Shown piece after piece: positions 23,239 through 36,022 of a stretch of 64,000 nt of DNA (positions are counted from its first letter, which is position 1; each line of letters opens with the position of its first letter). The notes beneath the pieces were generated by a model that saw nothing but the letters and a program-made list of their open reading frames with translations, ran no database searches and was not told the origin of the DNA. The stretch is from Bromus sterilis (lineage: Eukaryota > Streptophyta > Magnoliopsida > Poales > Poaceae). Made by a program: the position numbers and the translations under genes. The DNA is taken from assembly GCA_950022295.1 (NCBI GenBank), contig OX465598.1, positions 121,503,001 through 121,567,000 of the forward strand, read 5' to 3'.

Positions 23239-24493
23239 TGTAAGAGAAAAGTTTTGCCCCCGTGTGTTTTGGATATTGTTGGACAAAACAGTAGAGTAAC
23301 TAACAATGTTTTCTAGTATAAACAGTTGCATAGGTTCCTGAAGGACAAGCCAAGTGATAAAGCTTCAGTGAAGGTCTTCATGTTATCGAAGCATTACCCT
23401 CGGAGCGAAGCTTAATCACGAAGGTTGACCCCCAAAAATGAAGGTGTCTTGAAGCTCTACTCATTGAAGGAAATGAAGAAGACGGCGCAAGACTTAGATG
23501 TTTTTGTGTAGTTCCTTTTCTGTTCCTTGAGTCATAGGACAAACCGTACTATCAAGAGGGGTATTTAGTTTGTGGACATCGAAGTCACTGAGAAATGCTC
23601 AGATCAAATCCAAGCCAAGTGAGAAGCCTGAGTGAAGAAATCTCATGTGCACTAAGTTAAGCTTCGGTAGCAAAGACTTCTTTCTTTGGCTTCTGAAGCA
23701 GAACTAAGTCCGTGAGCCAGCTTTACTTGTTCCTCAAGTAAAGTTGTGCATTGATGACAAATCCGACCGTTGTGGACACGTGTCAAGCTGTCACCTCGGG
23801 TCAGTTTGGTCATTCCGCACCTCGGGATTGCCAACTATAAATACGCCGCCCCCTCCTCCATTTGCGGGAGGCTGCTCGGAGATCATTCCACGAGAGACTG
23901 AAGAGAGCACCCCAAAACCCCACCGAAGCAAAACCCAATATCCAGATACTTTAACCTAAGTCCCATTGATCTGAGTAGATTCGAGATGACTTAGGTGAAA
24001 GCTTGCTAGCCTTTTTATCTTGGAGAACTGCAATTCTCCTAGACGGTTAGAGAGTTGTTCTTCAGAGAGAGAAGAGTAATTGTCGCCTCGAAGTCCAGTT
24101 TGTCAAAGGTTTCGGTGATTTCCTCAATAATCAACCACGAGTGAAGAACTAGTCAAGCTCAAGGAGTTTGATGCAGTGGAGCAACGGACGGAGAGAGATT
24201 TTCTCCAGGTGTTCAATCACCAGTCCCTCCAACCAGACGTAGCACTTTGCAGAGCGTGAACTGGTCGAACAAACATCGCCGAGTCCCTGTTCGTTTTACT
24301 TCAAGCATTTACCTTCAGTATTTCATTTGCTTCACTGTTATGCTTCAATGTGTTTTGATTCACTGCATTTAGTTTCGCTTCCAGTTATTCTTCACTATTC
24401 CGCACTGCTTATGCTTCACTTCAATAGTTTCAGTAGAAAATTTTGAAGTGATCATTCACCCCCTCCCCCTCTGATCACATACTTGGACTTTCA
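23239..24493 (+). repeat. 5' LTR of element E
   Basis: Starts TGTAAGAG and ends GGACTTTCA. A TATA box tataaat is at 23836-23842 in the context ccaactataaatacgcc, followed by a GC-rich leader, so transcription probably starts near 23865. Matches 36023-37277 at equal length. Confidence 0.93.
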
Positions 24494-24495
24494 AT

Positions 24496-24507
24496 TGGTA
24501 TCAGAGC
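24496..24507 (+). promoter_or_regulatory. Primer-binding site of element E
   Basis: TGGTATCAGAGC, complementary to the 3' end of initiator tRNA-Met, two bases after the 5' LTR. Confidence 0.93.
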
Positions 24508-24551
24508 TAGTCACTCCCTACACTCTGTGTGTTTTGGATTAACCTCCTGGA

Positions 24552-27166
24552 GTGTCTTCTATGTCTTCAAGTATGTCTTTCGCAGCTATTCGCTCCGGCG
24601 AACCTATTCCTATTTTTAATGGGAAGGACTACTCATACTGGAAGGACAAGATGAAAAGAAATATCATGGCTATCAACTCTATCGCCTGGCAAGTTGTCTT
24701 GTATGGTGTCACTGTTGCAGACGAGAACGCCATCACTCCTGAAGAAGCAAAACTGATTGATCTTGATTCTGTAGTTTGGCTTTTCATCACCAATCACTTG
24801 ACACCAGAAAAGTATCATGAAGTGAAGAATATCCCTACTTCCAAAGGTGTCTGGGACTATCTTGAAAAGATTGGTGAAGGTGTCTCTACCCAAAAGGATG
24901 CCAGAATTGACACACTCCGAAGCAAATTCTATCGCTTCAAGAGAATCGAGGGTGAAAAAGTCAGCTCAATTTACAGCAGACTCACAACTCTTGCAAATGA
25001 GTTGATTTCCCTCTGTGCTGATGACATTACTCCTCACTCAGTTGTAAGAACTTTTCTTCGCTCATTAGATGACTCGTTTGATCACATTGTGCTGATGATC
25101 AAGGAAAGGACTGATTTCAGACGTCTTGTTGCCGCTGATATTCTTGAGAGACTCACTACCTTTGAAATGGAAGAAGATGAGAAACGTGACATAAATGGTT
25201 CTCGAAGAAAAACTCATGCTTTGAAAGCAAAAGCTTCACGTCATTCTTCACCCGAAGTCAGTTCTGCTTCAGGTGTCGAATCAGATGATCCTGCAAGTAT
25301 TGGAAAGGATTTGGCATTGATCATGAGATGCTTCGATCGCTTCCAAAAAAAGGTTTTTCTTCACCAAGAAAGATTTATTCTTCAAGAATCTCAACTCACT
25401 CATCTCACCATTCATCCTCAAGAAGCTCTCCATCAAAAGACAATTGTTGCTACAAATGCAAGAAACTAGGTCACTACATTGCTGATTGTCCTCTGTGGGA
25501 AGCTGAGAACAAAGCAAAGCATTCGCTCAGAGACTCCTCATCCAAGTCCCACAGATCTTCCCGAAGCTATGAATCCAAGAGACATGATTCCAGTTCGAGA
25601 AGAGATAAGAAGAAAGATTCTGATGATGACAAGAAGAAGAAGTATCATAAGAAGCGTGAGGGTTCTTCCTCGAAGACTCACTCGTCTCGTCGAAGCAGCT
25701 CTCACCGAGCCAAGGCCTATCTGGGAAAGGAGATGAACTCCGAAGACGAAGCCTCTGGGTCTGAAGCTCATTCAGGCTCAAAGTCTGGATCAGGATCTGA
25801 ATCAGATGGTGTTGCTGGTTTGGCATTCGCTTCAGCAGATGCTTCGGCAAAAGCTTTGAGCTCATTCTTCACCAACAACAGTAGTGAAGATGAATCTCCT
25901 GCATATTGCTTCATGGCCAAGGCGAAGGTATCTTCATCAAAATCTAACTATGATACTTCTGATTGTTCTTCATATGACAGTGATTCAAAGATAAGCTATG
26001 CTAAACTTGCTAAAATTGCTTCAATCCAACAAGATGAACTTGATTCTCTAAGCAAAACCATTAAGAAATCAGAAACTCTGTTGATCGATGAGATAGAGAA
26101 AGGTCAAACTTTAACTAATGAGCATGAAGCTCTGAAAGAAAAGTTTGAAGAATTATCCTCTCGGCATGATCTTCTTTCAGTTGATTATGAGAAGCTCACC
26201 TATGAATTTCTTCAGAGGAAAATGGCTCTCGAAAAACTGAAAGAGGCTCATGAAGAGTTGGAAAATGTCAATCTCTCTCTCATGGCTCAACAAGGTTCTG
26301 AAGCAACTCATAAAACTGAATCACCTTGTTTGGATTGTTTGGAACGAAGCAAAATTGATTCCAAAGGCAAAGCTCCTATTGTTATTAATGATACTAATGC
26401 CTCTGATGAGGAAAACCCTGCTGTTACCGAGGAACTCCTCAGGTTGAAAAACTTATTTGAAACAGGCATGTTCAAAAGTGTGCAAGGTCACCAGTATCTC
26501 TGTGATATCCTGAGGAAGGCTCTCCTTCACAGGAATCCCAGGAATGAAGGTGTTGGTTTCGAGAGAAAGATAAACCCTGATGGCACCTATTGGGAACCTG
26601 AGCAGTACCCTAAGACTGTTTGGGTCCTTGCGAAAGGGAACCCCATTGATATAGCTAACCTTTCAGGTTTTGATTTCAAGATGAACAAAGCTATTGTAGA
26701 AGAATCACTTGATTCTGACTACAAACTCATCAAAGATGAACAGGGAAAGGTTACAGCTGAATATGTTGGTACTCCTCCTAAGAATGGCTTCTATAAAAGG
26801 CAGATATGGGTGCAGAAAGCACTTGTGGAAAAACTGCCTGCTAACCATACCTTGCAGGGAAAGTCTACGGTACCACCGAATAATTTCTATTCTCTTGAAA
26901 CGAGAAATGATCCTTTGGTTCCCGAATCAAATGTTCCGCAGAAGCAATACTATCGCATTGGTCGTCATACTTATCGTCCTCATAATAATCATACTAAGAT
27001 TGCATATGCTCATTCTTATGCTAACCATTCACAGAGGACTTACATCTATGGTGTGCTTGATGGTACACCGAAGCAATACACTCCTGTCCGATTTAATATT
27101 GCTTCAACCAGTGCTTCAACATCTTCTCAGTCACCTACTCGTTTGTGGGTGGTTAAGAAGAACTAA
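24552..27166 (+). pseudogene. gag of element E (one frameshift)
   Basis: Encodes the structural protein of the particle. The first part (24552 to about 25350) is the copia gag core, with I-P-I-F-N-G-K-D-Y-S-Y-W near residue 20. A one-base loss beside an A/G run near 25345-25353 shifts the frame, and the second part continues to 27166. It has a CCHC zinc knuckle C-Y-K-C-K-K-L-G-H-Y-I-A-D-C at about 25448-25489, a long Ser/Lys/Arg-rich tract (25500-25720), a predicted coiled-coil region (about 26030-26290), and a conserved C-terminal block with G-T-Y-W-E-P-E-Q-Y-P near 26590. The start at 24552 lies 45 bases after the primer-binding site. Length (about 870 codons) fits SIRE-type gag. Confidence 0.88.
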
Positions 27167-27207
27167 TTCTTCTGCAGGGCTATGTCTCCGGTGGATCTGA
27201 ATGGGTC

Positions 27208-28857
27208 ATGGATAGTGGTTGCACAAATCATATGACCGGAGACAAGGAGTTATTCACCGAAGAAAAATTATCTCACTCTGCTCAGAAGTACATTACCTTC
27301 GGTGATAACAACAAGGGTAAAGTTTTAGGTTTGGGTAAGGTTGCCATATCGAAAGATAAGCACATTGACAAGGTTATGCTAGTCCAATCACTTGGATATA
27401 ATCTTATGTCTATTTCGAAGTTATGCGATATGGGTATGCTTGTTCTATTTTCTGCTTCGCGTTGTGTTGTGTTTTCACAGGATGACTATGTGTTTGTCTT
27501 CGAGGGTTACCGAAAAGGAGACTTATACATTGTTGACTTTTCTTCGGGCCCTGCTGTATCCACATGCTTAATGGCAAAAGCTTCATCTGGTTGGTTATGG
27601 CATCGAAGACTTGGTCATGCAGGGATGAGAAATCTTCATAACTTAGTGAAGAAGAATCATGTTATTGGCCTTAGCGAAGTTAATTTCGACAAGGATCGTC
27701 TCTGCAGTGCTTGTGAAGCTGGTAAAATTACGAAGAAACATCATTCAGCGAAGACTATCATGACTACCACTCGTCCTCTTGAATTGCTTCATATGGATCT
27801 CTTTGGTCCTCAAAATTATGCAAGCCTGGGAGGAAATAAATATGGTCTAGTTATTGTTGATGATTTCTCTCGTTATACTTGGGTTTTCTTTCTGGATGAC
27901 AAGAGCAAAGTTGTTGAAATCTTCAAGTCATTCGCCAAGAGAGCTCAAACAGAATATGAATTATCTCTGAAGCATATCCGAAGTGATAATGGAACTGAAT
28001 TCAAAAATACTCATATTGAAGATTTTCTTGATGATCATGGTTTTACTCATGAGTTCTCTGCTGCATATACACCTCAACAGAATGGTGTTGTTGAAAGGAA
28101 GAATAGAGCTCTCATTGAGATGGCCAGAACTATGCTTGCTGAATACAAGACTCCTATTAGGTTCTGGGCCGAAGCTATTAACACAGCTTGTCATATCATC
28201 AACAAGGTTTACCTTCACAAATTTCTGAAGAAGACTTCACATGAGCTTATCACTGGTAACAAACCAAATGTTTCGTACCTTAGGGTGTTTGGTGCTCCAT
28301 GCTTTATTAGAGATATGAATCATAGCTCCAAATTTGCCCCTAAGGCACATGAAGGTTTTCTTTTAGGTTATGGCTCAAACTCTCATACTTACAGAGTCTA
28401 TAACTCTCACTTTGGGAAAGTTATGGAGACTGTGAATGTGAGGTTTGATGAAACTAATGGCTCTCAAAAAGAGCATTTGCCTCATGATCTAGATGAACCT
28501 CCTCTAGATGAAGTGATCAGGTCCATGGCTATTGGAGAGATTCGCCCTGTTGAAGCCAGTGCTAGTCAAGCAAATAGGGATGATGATGGTCCAATGTTCC
28601 CACACATAGCCCGGGGCGCTGGAGATCAACATCCTGAAGCTAATAATGAACAAGACGAAGAAGAACAAAGGAACGAAGGAAATGTTGATGCTGAAGGTGA
28701 AGCAGATCCTGAAGCTGAAGCAGATCCTGAAGCAGAAGCTGAGCCGGAAGAAAATGATTCAACCTTATCACGAGTTCGAAGAAGAGTTGATGTTGACTCG
28801 ATTATTGAAGAAATTCAACAACCAGGTCGCAACTCGTTCTCGTACTCGTTTGGCTAA
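27208..28857 (+). pseudogene. Protease and integrase part of element E pol
   Basis: The open frame extends upstream of the ATG at 27208 and lies in the -1 frame relative to gag. The protease motif is M-D-S-G-C-T-N-H-M-T. A GAG-pre-integrase zinc motif follows (W-H-R-R-L-G-H-A-G near 27600, C-S-A-C near 27705). Next is the integrase core with its catalytic acids visible: H-M-D-L-F-G near 27795, R-S-D-N-G-T-E-F near 27982, and N-G-V-V-E-R-K-N near 28085. The tail is acidic with repeated D-P-E-A-E units (28690-28750). A frameshift near 28830 takes the frame into the RT part, so this half ends at 28857. Confidence 0.9.
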
Positions 28858-30433
28858 CTTCTGTGGAAATTTTTCGTTTGTCTCCATGTTAGAACCGTCG
28901 AAGTTTGATGAAGCCATGAAGGATCCAGATTGGTTAACTGCCATGCTCGAAGAACTTAACCAGTTCGAGCGAAACAAAGTCTAGTCCTTAGTTGATAGAC
29001 CTGATCCCACGAAGCACAACATCATTGGTACAAAGTGGATTTTTCGCAACAAGCAAGATGAAGATGGTATAGTGGTAAGAAACAAAGCACGACTGGTAGC
29101 ACAAGGTTACACCCAAATTGAAGGTATCGATTTTGGTGAAACTTATGCTCCTGTTGCTCGTCTCGAATCCATTCGTGTTATGCTTGCTTTTGCAAATTTC
29201 AATGGTATTCTGCTTTATCAAATGGATGTGAAAAGTGCTTTTCTTAACGGAGAAATCGAGGAAGAAGTGTATGTTATGCAGCCTCCAGGTTTTGAAGATC
29301 CGAAGAAACCCGACATGGTGTACAGGTTACACAAGGCCCTCTATGGGTTGAAGCAAGAACCTCGTGCTTGGTACGACACTTTGAAGGATTTCCTTCTGAA
29401 GAAAGGCTTCAAACCAGGAACCACTGACCCAACACTTTTCACTCGATCTTATAATGGTGAATTGTTTGTATGTCAAATATATGTAGATGATATCATTTTT
29501 GGATGCACTAACACTGATATCAGCGAAGAATTTGCCAAAATGATGTCGAAGAAATATGAAATGTCTATGATGGGTGAATTGAAGTTCTTCCTTGGACTTC
29601 AAATCCGTCAACAGAAGAATGGCACCTTTATTTCTCAATAAAAATATCTCAAGGATTGCCTGAAGAAGTTTGGTCTCACTGAATGCAAAACCATTAAGAC
29701 GCCTATGCCTACCAATGGCTTCTTAGACGCAGATGAGAAGGGCAAAGCCTTCGACCAGAAGAAATACCGGTCTATGATTGGATCCCTTTTATATCTTTGC
29801 GCATCTAGACCTGACATTATGCTTTCAGTATGTATTTGTGCTCATTTTCAGGCAAATCCAAAGGAATCACATCATACTGCAGTAAAGAGAATTCTTCATT
29901 ATCTTGCTCGCACACCTACCTTGGGTTTGTGGTATCCCAAGGGAGCTCAGTTTGATCTCATTGGGTATTCTGACTCTGACTGGGCTGGTTATCGTGTGGA
30001 TAGGAAGTCAACTTCAGGGACTTGTCATTTCCTTGGAAGATCACTTGTGTGTTGGGCTTGAAAGAAGCAAAACTGTGTTTCAATATCTACTGCTGAAGCC
30101 GAATATATTGCTGCTGGGTCATGCTGTACTCAGATTCTATGGCTGAAGAAAACGCTGAAGGATTATGGTATTCATGTGAAGAAAATCCCTCTCCTATGTG
30201 ATAATGAGAGTGCAATTAAAATTGCTCACAACCCTGTACAGCACTCTCGCACGAAGCATATTGACATTCGCCATCATTTTCTTCGTGATCATGTTCAGCG
30301 TGAAGATATTGTTATTAGCCATGTCAGAACTGAAGATCAACTGGCAGACATTTTCACGAAACCATTGGATGAGAAACGATTCTGTGCGTTAAGGTGTGAG
30401 CTCAATATATTGGACTCACGACATGTACTGTAA
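28858..30433 (+). pseudogene. RT and RNase H part of element E pol (three in-frame stops)
   Basis: One frame runs from before 28858 to TAA at 30431-30433, with premature stops at 28982-28984 (TAG), 29639-29641 (TAA) and 30059-30061 (TGA). RT motifs: M-D-V-K-S-A-F-L-N-G near 29225, L-Y-G-L-K-Q near 29343, and the catalytic Y-V-D-D near 29482. RNase H motifs: S-D-S-D-W-A-G near 29975, S-T-A-E-A-E-Y near 30089, C-D-N-E-S-A near 30200, and D-I-F-T-K-P-L near 30350. The stops make this copy unable to make full RT-RNase H without suppression. Confidence 0.92.
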
Positions 30434-31457
30434 GACCGAACCTTTTTACTTCTGTTTCTATTCAGTTTCGTTGTTTGTTTTTACTTCGCTTAGTTTTTTT
30501 TATTTTTTCTCTTGGTTTTAGTCCTCTATGCTTATCACCTTTTGCTTCATTTGGTTTTTCTTTGAGGTGATAAGTTTCGGACCCTACCCCTTCTGTGCCT
30601 TTTTCTTTCTAACTCTTTCTGTCCAAAATGGTTGAGCACAATTGAAACGGAAAACATCTGCTTCGAACATCATTGAGTTCCGAATCAAATGCTTGCAATT
30701 TTCATCGAAGTTATACTCAAGTCGAGGACATATTCTTCGGTCGTTGAGATCCCATCAAATCCGGGTCGTTGAGATTTTCTTGCGATTCGCCACGAGATCC
30801 TCGCCGTAAAATCCGGAGAGACAATCGCTGGGGGCCGTTCGATCTGATCTAACAGCTCCTGTCAGAGCGGCCTATATAAGGCATCCCACCCCAGCGAAGC
30901 CGACTCACCTCCTCATTCGCATCTCCCCGGAACCCTATCTCCCGAGCGCCGCTGAGCTCTTCGTCTCCGTCGCCGCTCTCGCCGCTTCACTGCCGGAAGA
31001 GCGCCGCCGTGGACTTCACGTCGTCGACGAGCACGTCTTCACCGCTCATCGCTGCCGTAGCTGCTCGACGTCACCAAGTTAGGGTACGCTGAGCCACGAT
31101 CCAATCTCCATCTCATCTGTTCTTCCTTTTCCAGATTGGATCCGTGTTCTTAGTCTTTTTGGATGATTTCTTTAGGTTTGTTTGATCCATTGGATCGTTG
31201 CACCGTTGCAAAACCTGTTGCTGCTAGTCAAGGTTTCCTCCTCGATTCAGGTTAGAAATTAGGGTTAGAATCCATCTGTTCTGTGTTAGGGTTTCAGATC
31301 AACTTGTGTGAGATTAAGTCTAGCTCAGAACAGATCAGATTCTCTATCGAAATTCTTCACTGAATCTCTTCTCAAAATTGTTTTTGGATCGAAACATTTG
31401 CTGGTGCTCATTCCATACTCGCCTTTTTTCCCTCGCTACCTTTGTGCTGTTCACAGG
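30434..31457 (+). promoter_or_regulatory. Candidate internal promoter, leader and 5' UTR intron for the third ORF of element E
   Basis: About 1 kb between RNase H and the third ORF. It changes from T-rich to a gene-like layout: TATA box tatataag at 30873-30880, then a GC-rich leader with CT-rich and cgccg motifs (30900-31080). A possible splice donor G|GTACGC is near 31084. A pyrimidine-rich tract runs into ttcacag|g just before ATG at 31458, a good splice acceptor. If spliced, the intron is about 370 bases. No promoter is usual for internal retrotransposon genes. The alternative is that this is old captured host sequence without activity. Confidence 0.45.
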
Positions 31458-34400
31458 ATGTCTGGAGAGTCAGATTTCGGTAATGAGTCATCAAACCTTG
31501 ATCACATCAACGAAGCAGAACGTACTGCTCCGAAGAAGAAAGGAGGAAGAACAAAGGAAAGAAACAACGCCAGAGGCATCCCCGAATCAATTCGCATTGC
31601 TCTGGGTTATGACACACCTCCTGAAGAGACCAAGGATCAGCGCAAGAACCGCTTGCAAAATATTCGCAGGTACTGGGCTGTTCGATGGTACAAGTACAAG
31701 AGCATCCCTACCTGCAAGTGGACTATGCAGTTTGCCTTCAGTCCGCCCTTTCGGTACACTACAACCATGTGCAGTCAGTACACTGAAGAAAATCGTCACC
31801 TGTACTACCCAGTTCCACCGAAGTTTCCTCACCCCAACACCCTCAAGACACCAGATGATTACCCAGATGAACAAGAACGATTAAGAATTGCTGCTGAAGC
31901 CAAGAGGCTGAAAGAAGAGAAAAAGGCAGCTAAGTTGGCTGAAGCTGAAGCCCAAGGTGTTGGGCCAAGCTCAAAGAAGAAGAAGAAGCTGAAGAAGAAG
32001 TCAGCTTCTCCACCCCATGCTACAACAGAGGATGAAGATCATGCCAGATTAGAACAAGCTGCTCTGGAAGATTCCATCATGGATGAATCCAATGCAGCTG
32101 ATGACGAATCTGATTTCAAAGCAGATGACGAATCGGATGATCCTGTTCCCCCCAAGAAGCAAAAACTTCAGATTCCACTGAAGAAAAGACCAGGAGAGAA
32201 ACCTGAGGCTAAGGTCAAGCCTTCTGCTCGTCCCACTATTGATCTCTCAAACTTGGTTGTCACGAAGCCCTTGGCCTCCAAGCCACCTGCTGATGCCCCC
32301 GACTCTGAGAGGCGATCAAAGCAGAAGCACGACCCCGCCAAGAGACAACCTGCAAAGGCTTCAGCATCAATGAAGCCCAAGCAGTCTGCTGCAAAAATCC
32401 CTTCAGCAAAGCACAAGCTCACTTAAGAGGAATTGAGACAGAAAGACCTCGAAGAGGCACTTGAGCATAACATCCATGCCAGAAGCGCAACTGACAAGAA
32501 GAAGGCAGATGAGGATGCTGCCAAACTGAAAAAGGAGTTGGACTCAGCTAAGATGGCTGCAGAGAAGGCTGAGACGAAGCGCAAGCTCGCCGAAGCCGCA
32601 AAGAACGAAGAGAAAGCTGCTGCTGAAGCTAAACAGCTAGCTGAACATGAAGCTAAACGCAAGGCTTCATTAGAAAGCCTCAGAACGAAGAAAGCTGAGG
32701 AAGCTGCTAGGGCAAGTCAGAAGAAGCTCGTAGTTGATATGACTCCCTCAGCTATTCCAACGAAGCAGAAAGGCATATCTTTGCCTGAAGCTCAAGCTGA
32801 AGCTGATCCTCAGAGTGACCATCCTTTCACTGACTCACGTGAAGGCGAACTCTAGGATCAGTTGGGCATCACTGAAGCCCTTTGGGAGAAGTGTGCAGTT
32901 GAAGATCCTGATGCTGTTGATCTTGGAGAAGTGTACATTTCAAGATCTATCAAAGCTATGATCACTACTATGATTAGTCAGCTGAAGGATCTGCATTCCA
33001 GAGACAAGGCTGAAATGAAAAAGATTCACAACTATCAGAAGCGAGCCGAATCAGAACCTGATGAAGAATTCAAACAGCACGCCCTGAAACTGCTTCAACG
33101 AGTGACAGAAGTCAATTCTACCACCAAGGACAATATCAAAATCTACAAAGGCAAAGTAAAGGCCGATGTAGATGACATGGTGAAGAACCATAATGCTTCC
33201 ATTATGGAAAGGGATTCGAGGAAACGTAAGGCTTCGCCCGAAGCTGAACGACTTGTTGCACCGGCTCAATCTCCTAAGCCTGCTCCATCAAAGGCAACAG
33301 GACCCTCACCGAAGAAGAAAACAACCAAAAGGTGCAAGATTACTTTGGCCTCAGCCGCAGACATGGATACAAGTGATGAACAGCCCCCGGAATCTCCTGA
33401 AGCCGTTCCCACTCCTGCTCCGAAGCCAAAGCCATCCAAGCCCGCATCAAAGCCTTCAGCCCCACCCACCAAGACTTCCACACCTCCTCCTACCAGAACC
33501 AGCCCCAAGCAAACTCCACCCCAGAAAGCTCCTACCCCCACTCCAACGCCTGCACGAAACCCCACACATATACCACCCCGTGTTCCCACACCCATCCGTG
33601 CTCCAACCCCCGAACCACAAAGGATTCCCACTCCACCAGTTGCTCCCGCACCACCTCCATCACCTCCCCGTGAAGCTAATGCTCCATCACAAACCCAATC
33701 CAGAACACATGTATCCCGAGATTTTTTCCCCGCCAGAACAGTTCAAGAGTCTGAAGCACATGTGCCCGACACCGAAGCACATGTTGACGAAGACGAACAA
33801 GTACAAATTCTGAATCCGTCGCAAGAGCAAGCGCTTGTAGTCGCTCAATCTGCTGACCCTTCAAGAGCTAACCCTATTGCTCCTCTGCAAAGAATTCGTG
33901 ACCGTTCGCGCCCCTGCCAAGATACCCAGCTTGACTCCACTTACACACGTGAAACTTTTCCTATATTCAAGGGTGCTGGTTATTCTTCAAGGCATGGCCC
34001 GGAATTCAACCTGGAACAACATAGGAAGCGTCATCGATTCTTTGGTGTTAGTCCTTATGCTTCTGACCGCACAGCGGATGATCTTCGTTTTTGGACTGCT
34101 GAACAACAAGTCTTATACACCAAAGTCTTCTGCCAGCAAGGAGTTCTGTTTAGGCACAAGTTTCTGGACTTGCGAAGTCTTTCCACTGCATCCTGCTTTC
34201 AGAACGTCCTCGAAACTATTGAAAATCATAATTTGACTCGGTTGTTTGCGTTGAGCACTCCTTTCAACTCAGAGCTCATCAAGCAATTCTATGCAACCCT
34301 TTATGTGTCTAGTGATGCCAATGAACCCAGCTCATGGACGCTGGAATGGATGATTCAAGGAAAAGTCTTCAGGATGTCCTCTGCCGAATTCATGGAAATT

Positions 34401-35489
34401 GTCAACATTCCTAGGCATTCTGGAGTTCATGAAAAGATTCATACTGAACCTGATCTGTCTGAAGAAGAATTTGCAACTTTGTTGGATCCTGAAGCCACCG
34501 ATAACCATGTTCCTCAAAACATTCGCCCGAAGCACTTGAACTTCATTTCATGGACTTGGTTCTTCATCCTGTCAAACTCATTGATTCCTTTGAGTACAGC
34601 TTCGGAAGAATCGAATCTTTATCCAGAGACAAGGCATGCTATTATGAAACTCACTCATGGCCTTCTCTTCGACTTTGAGGATTGCTGCATTAGGAATTTG
34701 GTTCATGCAGCAGAGCTACCTTTCACACTGAAACCCAATGCTCCCTGGCTGCAAGTAGTTTGTAACTATGGTTGGAACGAAGACTTTGTGGCAAGCCATC
34801 ATCCGAAGCTTTCCCTCCCACGAGTGCGTGACTCCTTGGAACTGCTAAGGAAACCCAATGATCCATTTGCCACATATGTTGGTGTGCGCCATGAAGTCAA
34901 TGAGCGAAACTTATCCAAGACGTTCCAGAAAGACTGCCATCATTTTGAAGTTAATCTTCGCACGCAGCAAATGCTTGACAACTTCATTGACGCAATTCAA
35001 CGCCAGATGCAGTTTCTTGCTGATGAGATCAACCGTGTTTGTAATATCGCACTCAACAACAATCAGTACTTGCGTGTGCTCAAGCGTCATTCCTGGAAAG
35101 GACTCCGGAAATTCAACTCTGTCAATGGCCTTCGTAAAAATCGCATCTACAAAGAGTATCCGCACCTCCGGCGAAATTTTGCTCGTGATGACTCAGTGGA
35201 CCGTCCGAATCAGAAGATCCCTCCCCTGCACAAGATTGATGAAGTATTCTTCGTCAATGAGCCTGAACCTATCCGGCCAGATACCGTCTCAGAGAATGAT
35301 TCCATCACCTCAAAGGACGACGACGGCCTTGACGACAGCGACCTTGACATCAATCTCATCACTCAGGCACGCCACGAAGCTATTCCTACGTCTTCTTCCG
35401 AAGAAGAATCCTCAGGCGACCAGTCTTCCTCGGATGGGTCTTCGTCGAGCTCCGCTTCGTCGGGTTCTCAGGGTGCTGATGCTGCGTAA
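31458..35489 (+). pseudogene. Very long third ORF of element E (two in-frame stops)
   Basis: A single frame of 1344 codons with the stop from ATG at 31458; an in-frame ATG at 31308 is possible. It is broken by TAA at 32424-32426 and TAG at 32853-32855. The N-terminus is basic, with a conserved-looking W-A-V-R-W-Y-K-Y region near 31680. The middle is Lys/Glu/Ala-rich and probably coiled coil (31880-32730), followed by a Pro/Thr/Ser-rich linker (33390-33680). A globular C-terminal domain (about 33950-34880) contains I-K-Q-F-Y-A-T-L-Y-V and W-T-W-F-F-I-L-S-N-S and resembles plant 'putative transposon protein' domains. The tail is acidic and Ser-rich. SIRE-lineage copia elements carry an ORF here, sometimes called env-like; I see no signal peptide or clear membrane helix. 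Function unknown. Confidence 0.75.
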
Positions 35490-36022
35490 TAGTTCTCTCG
35501 AACCTCTTCTCAACCTTTTGTCCAATCATTGACAAAAAGGGGGAGAATGAGGGCATCGATGAGTTAGTTTTGCATTGGGGAAAGGGTTCTTGCTATTTGC
35601 TTCGTTTGGTTAAGTTACAACAAACATTCCATTTTCTACGATTGGGTTGTAACTTAAGTTTAACTTCGGTCATGCTACTCATGTACTACGTTTAAATTTT
35701 AATAACCCCTTTGCTTGCAAGTATTGCTTCGTATCTTCTATCTTGCAGGTGGTTATTATTTCTAAGTCACAGGTCATTGGAAGCAATTGCATACTTCATG
35801 GATATATATCTTCAATGCAATTATATTCGCTAAGATATCTCGTTTTGCTCTCCACCGAAGAAATTATCTCAAGCATTAACTTTGATTATCATAAATCTTC
35901 GATGCTTGTATTCAGGGGGAGCCAAAAACTTCATATCTTAGAGTTTGTCCCATCCTTCACAAAAACTTCAATATCTTTTATCGATGTCTGTTTTGTCAAC
36001 AATAGTCCAAAAACGGGGAGAT
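35490..36022 (+). other. 3' untranslated region of element E with two polypurine-like tracts
   Basis: The terminal tract aaaaacggggag at 36009-36022 abuts the 3' LTR and is the expected plus-strand primer. A second tract, aaaaagggggagaa at 35534-35547, lies shortly after the ORF stop and could act as an internal or former primer. An open frame at 35743-36027 has no family resemblance. Confidence 0.65.

Noticed and set aside
24496..24507. Sequence matching part of a tRNA
   Set aside because: It is only the 12-base complement of a tRNA end used as a primer site. No tRNA fold is present here or at 44593, 11611 or 58147.
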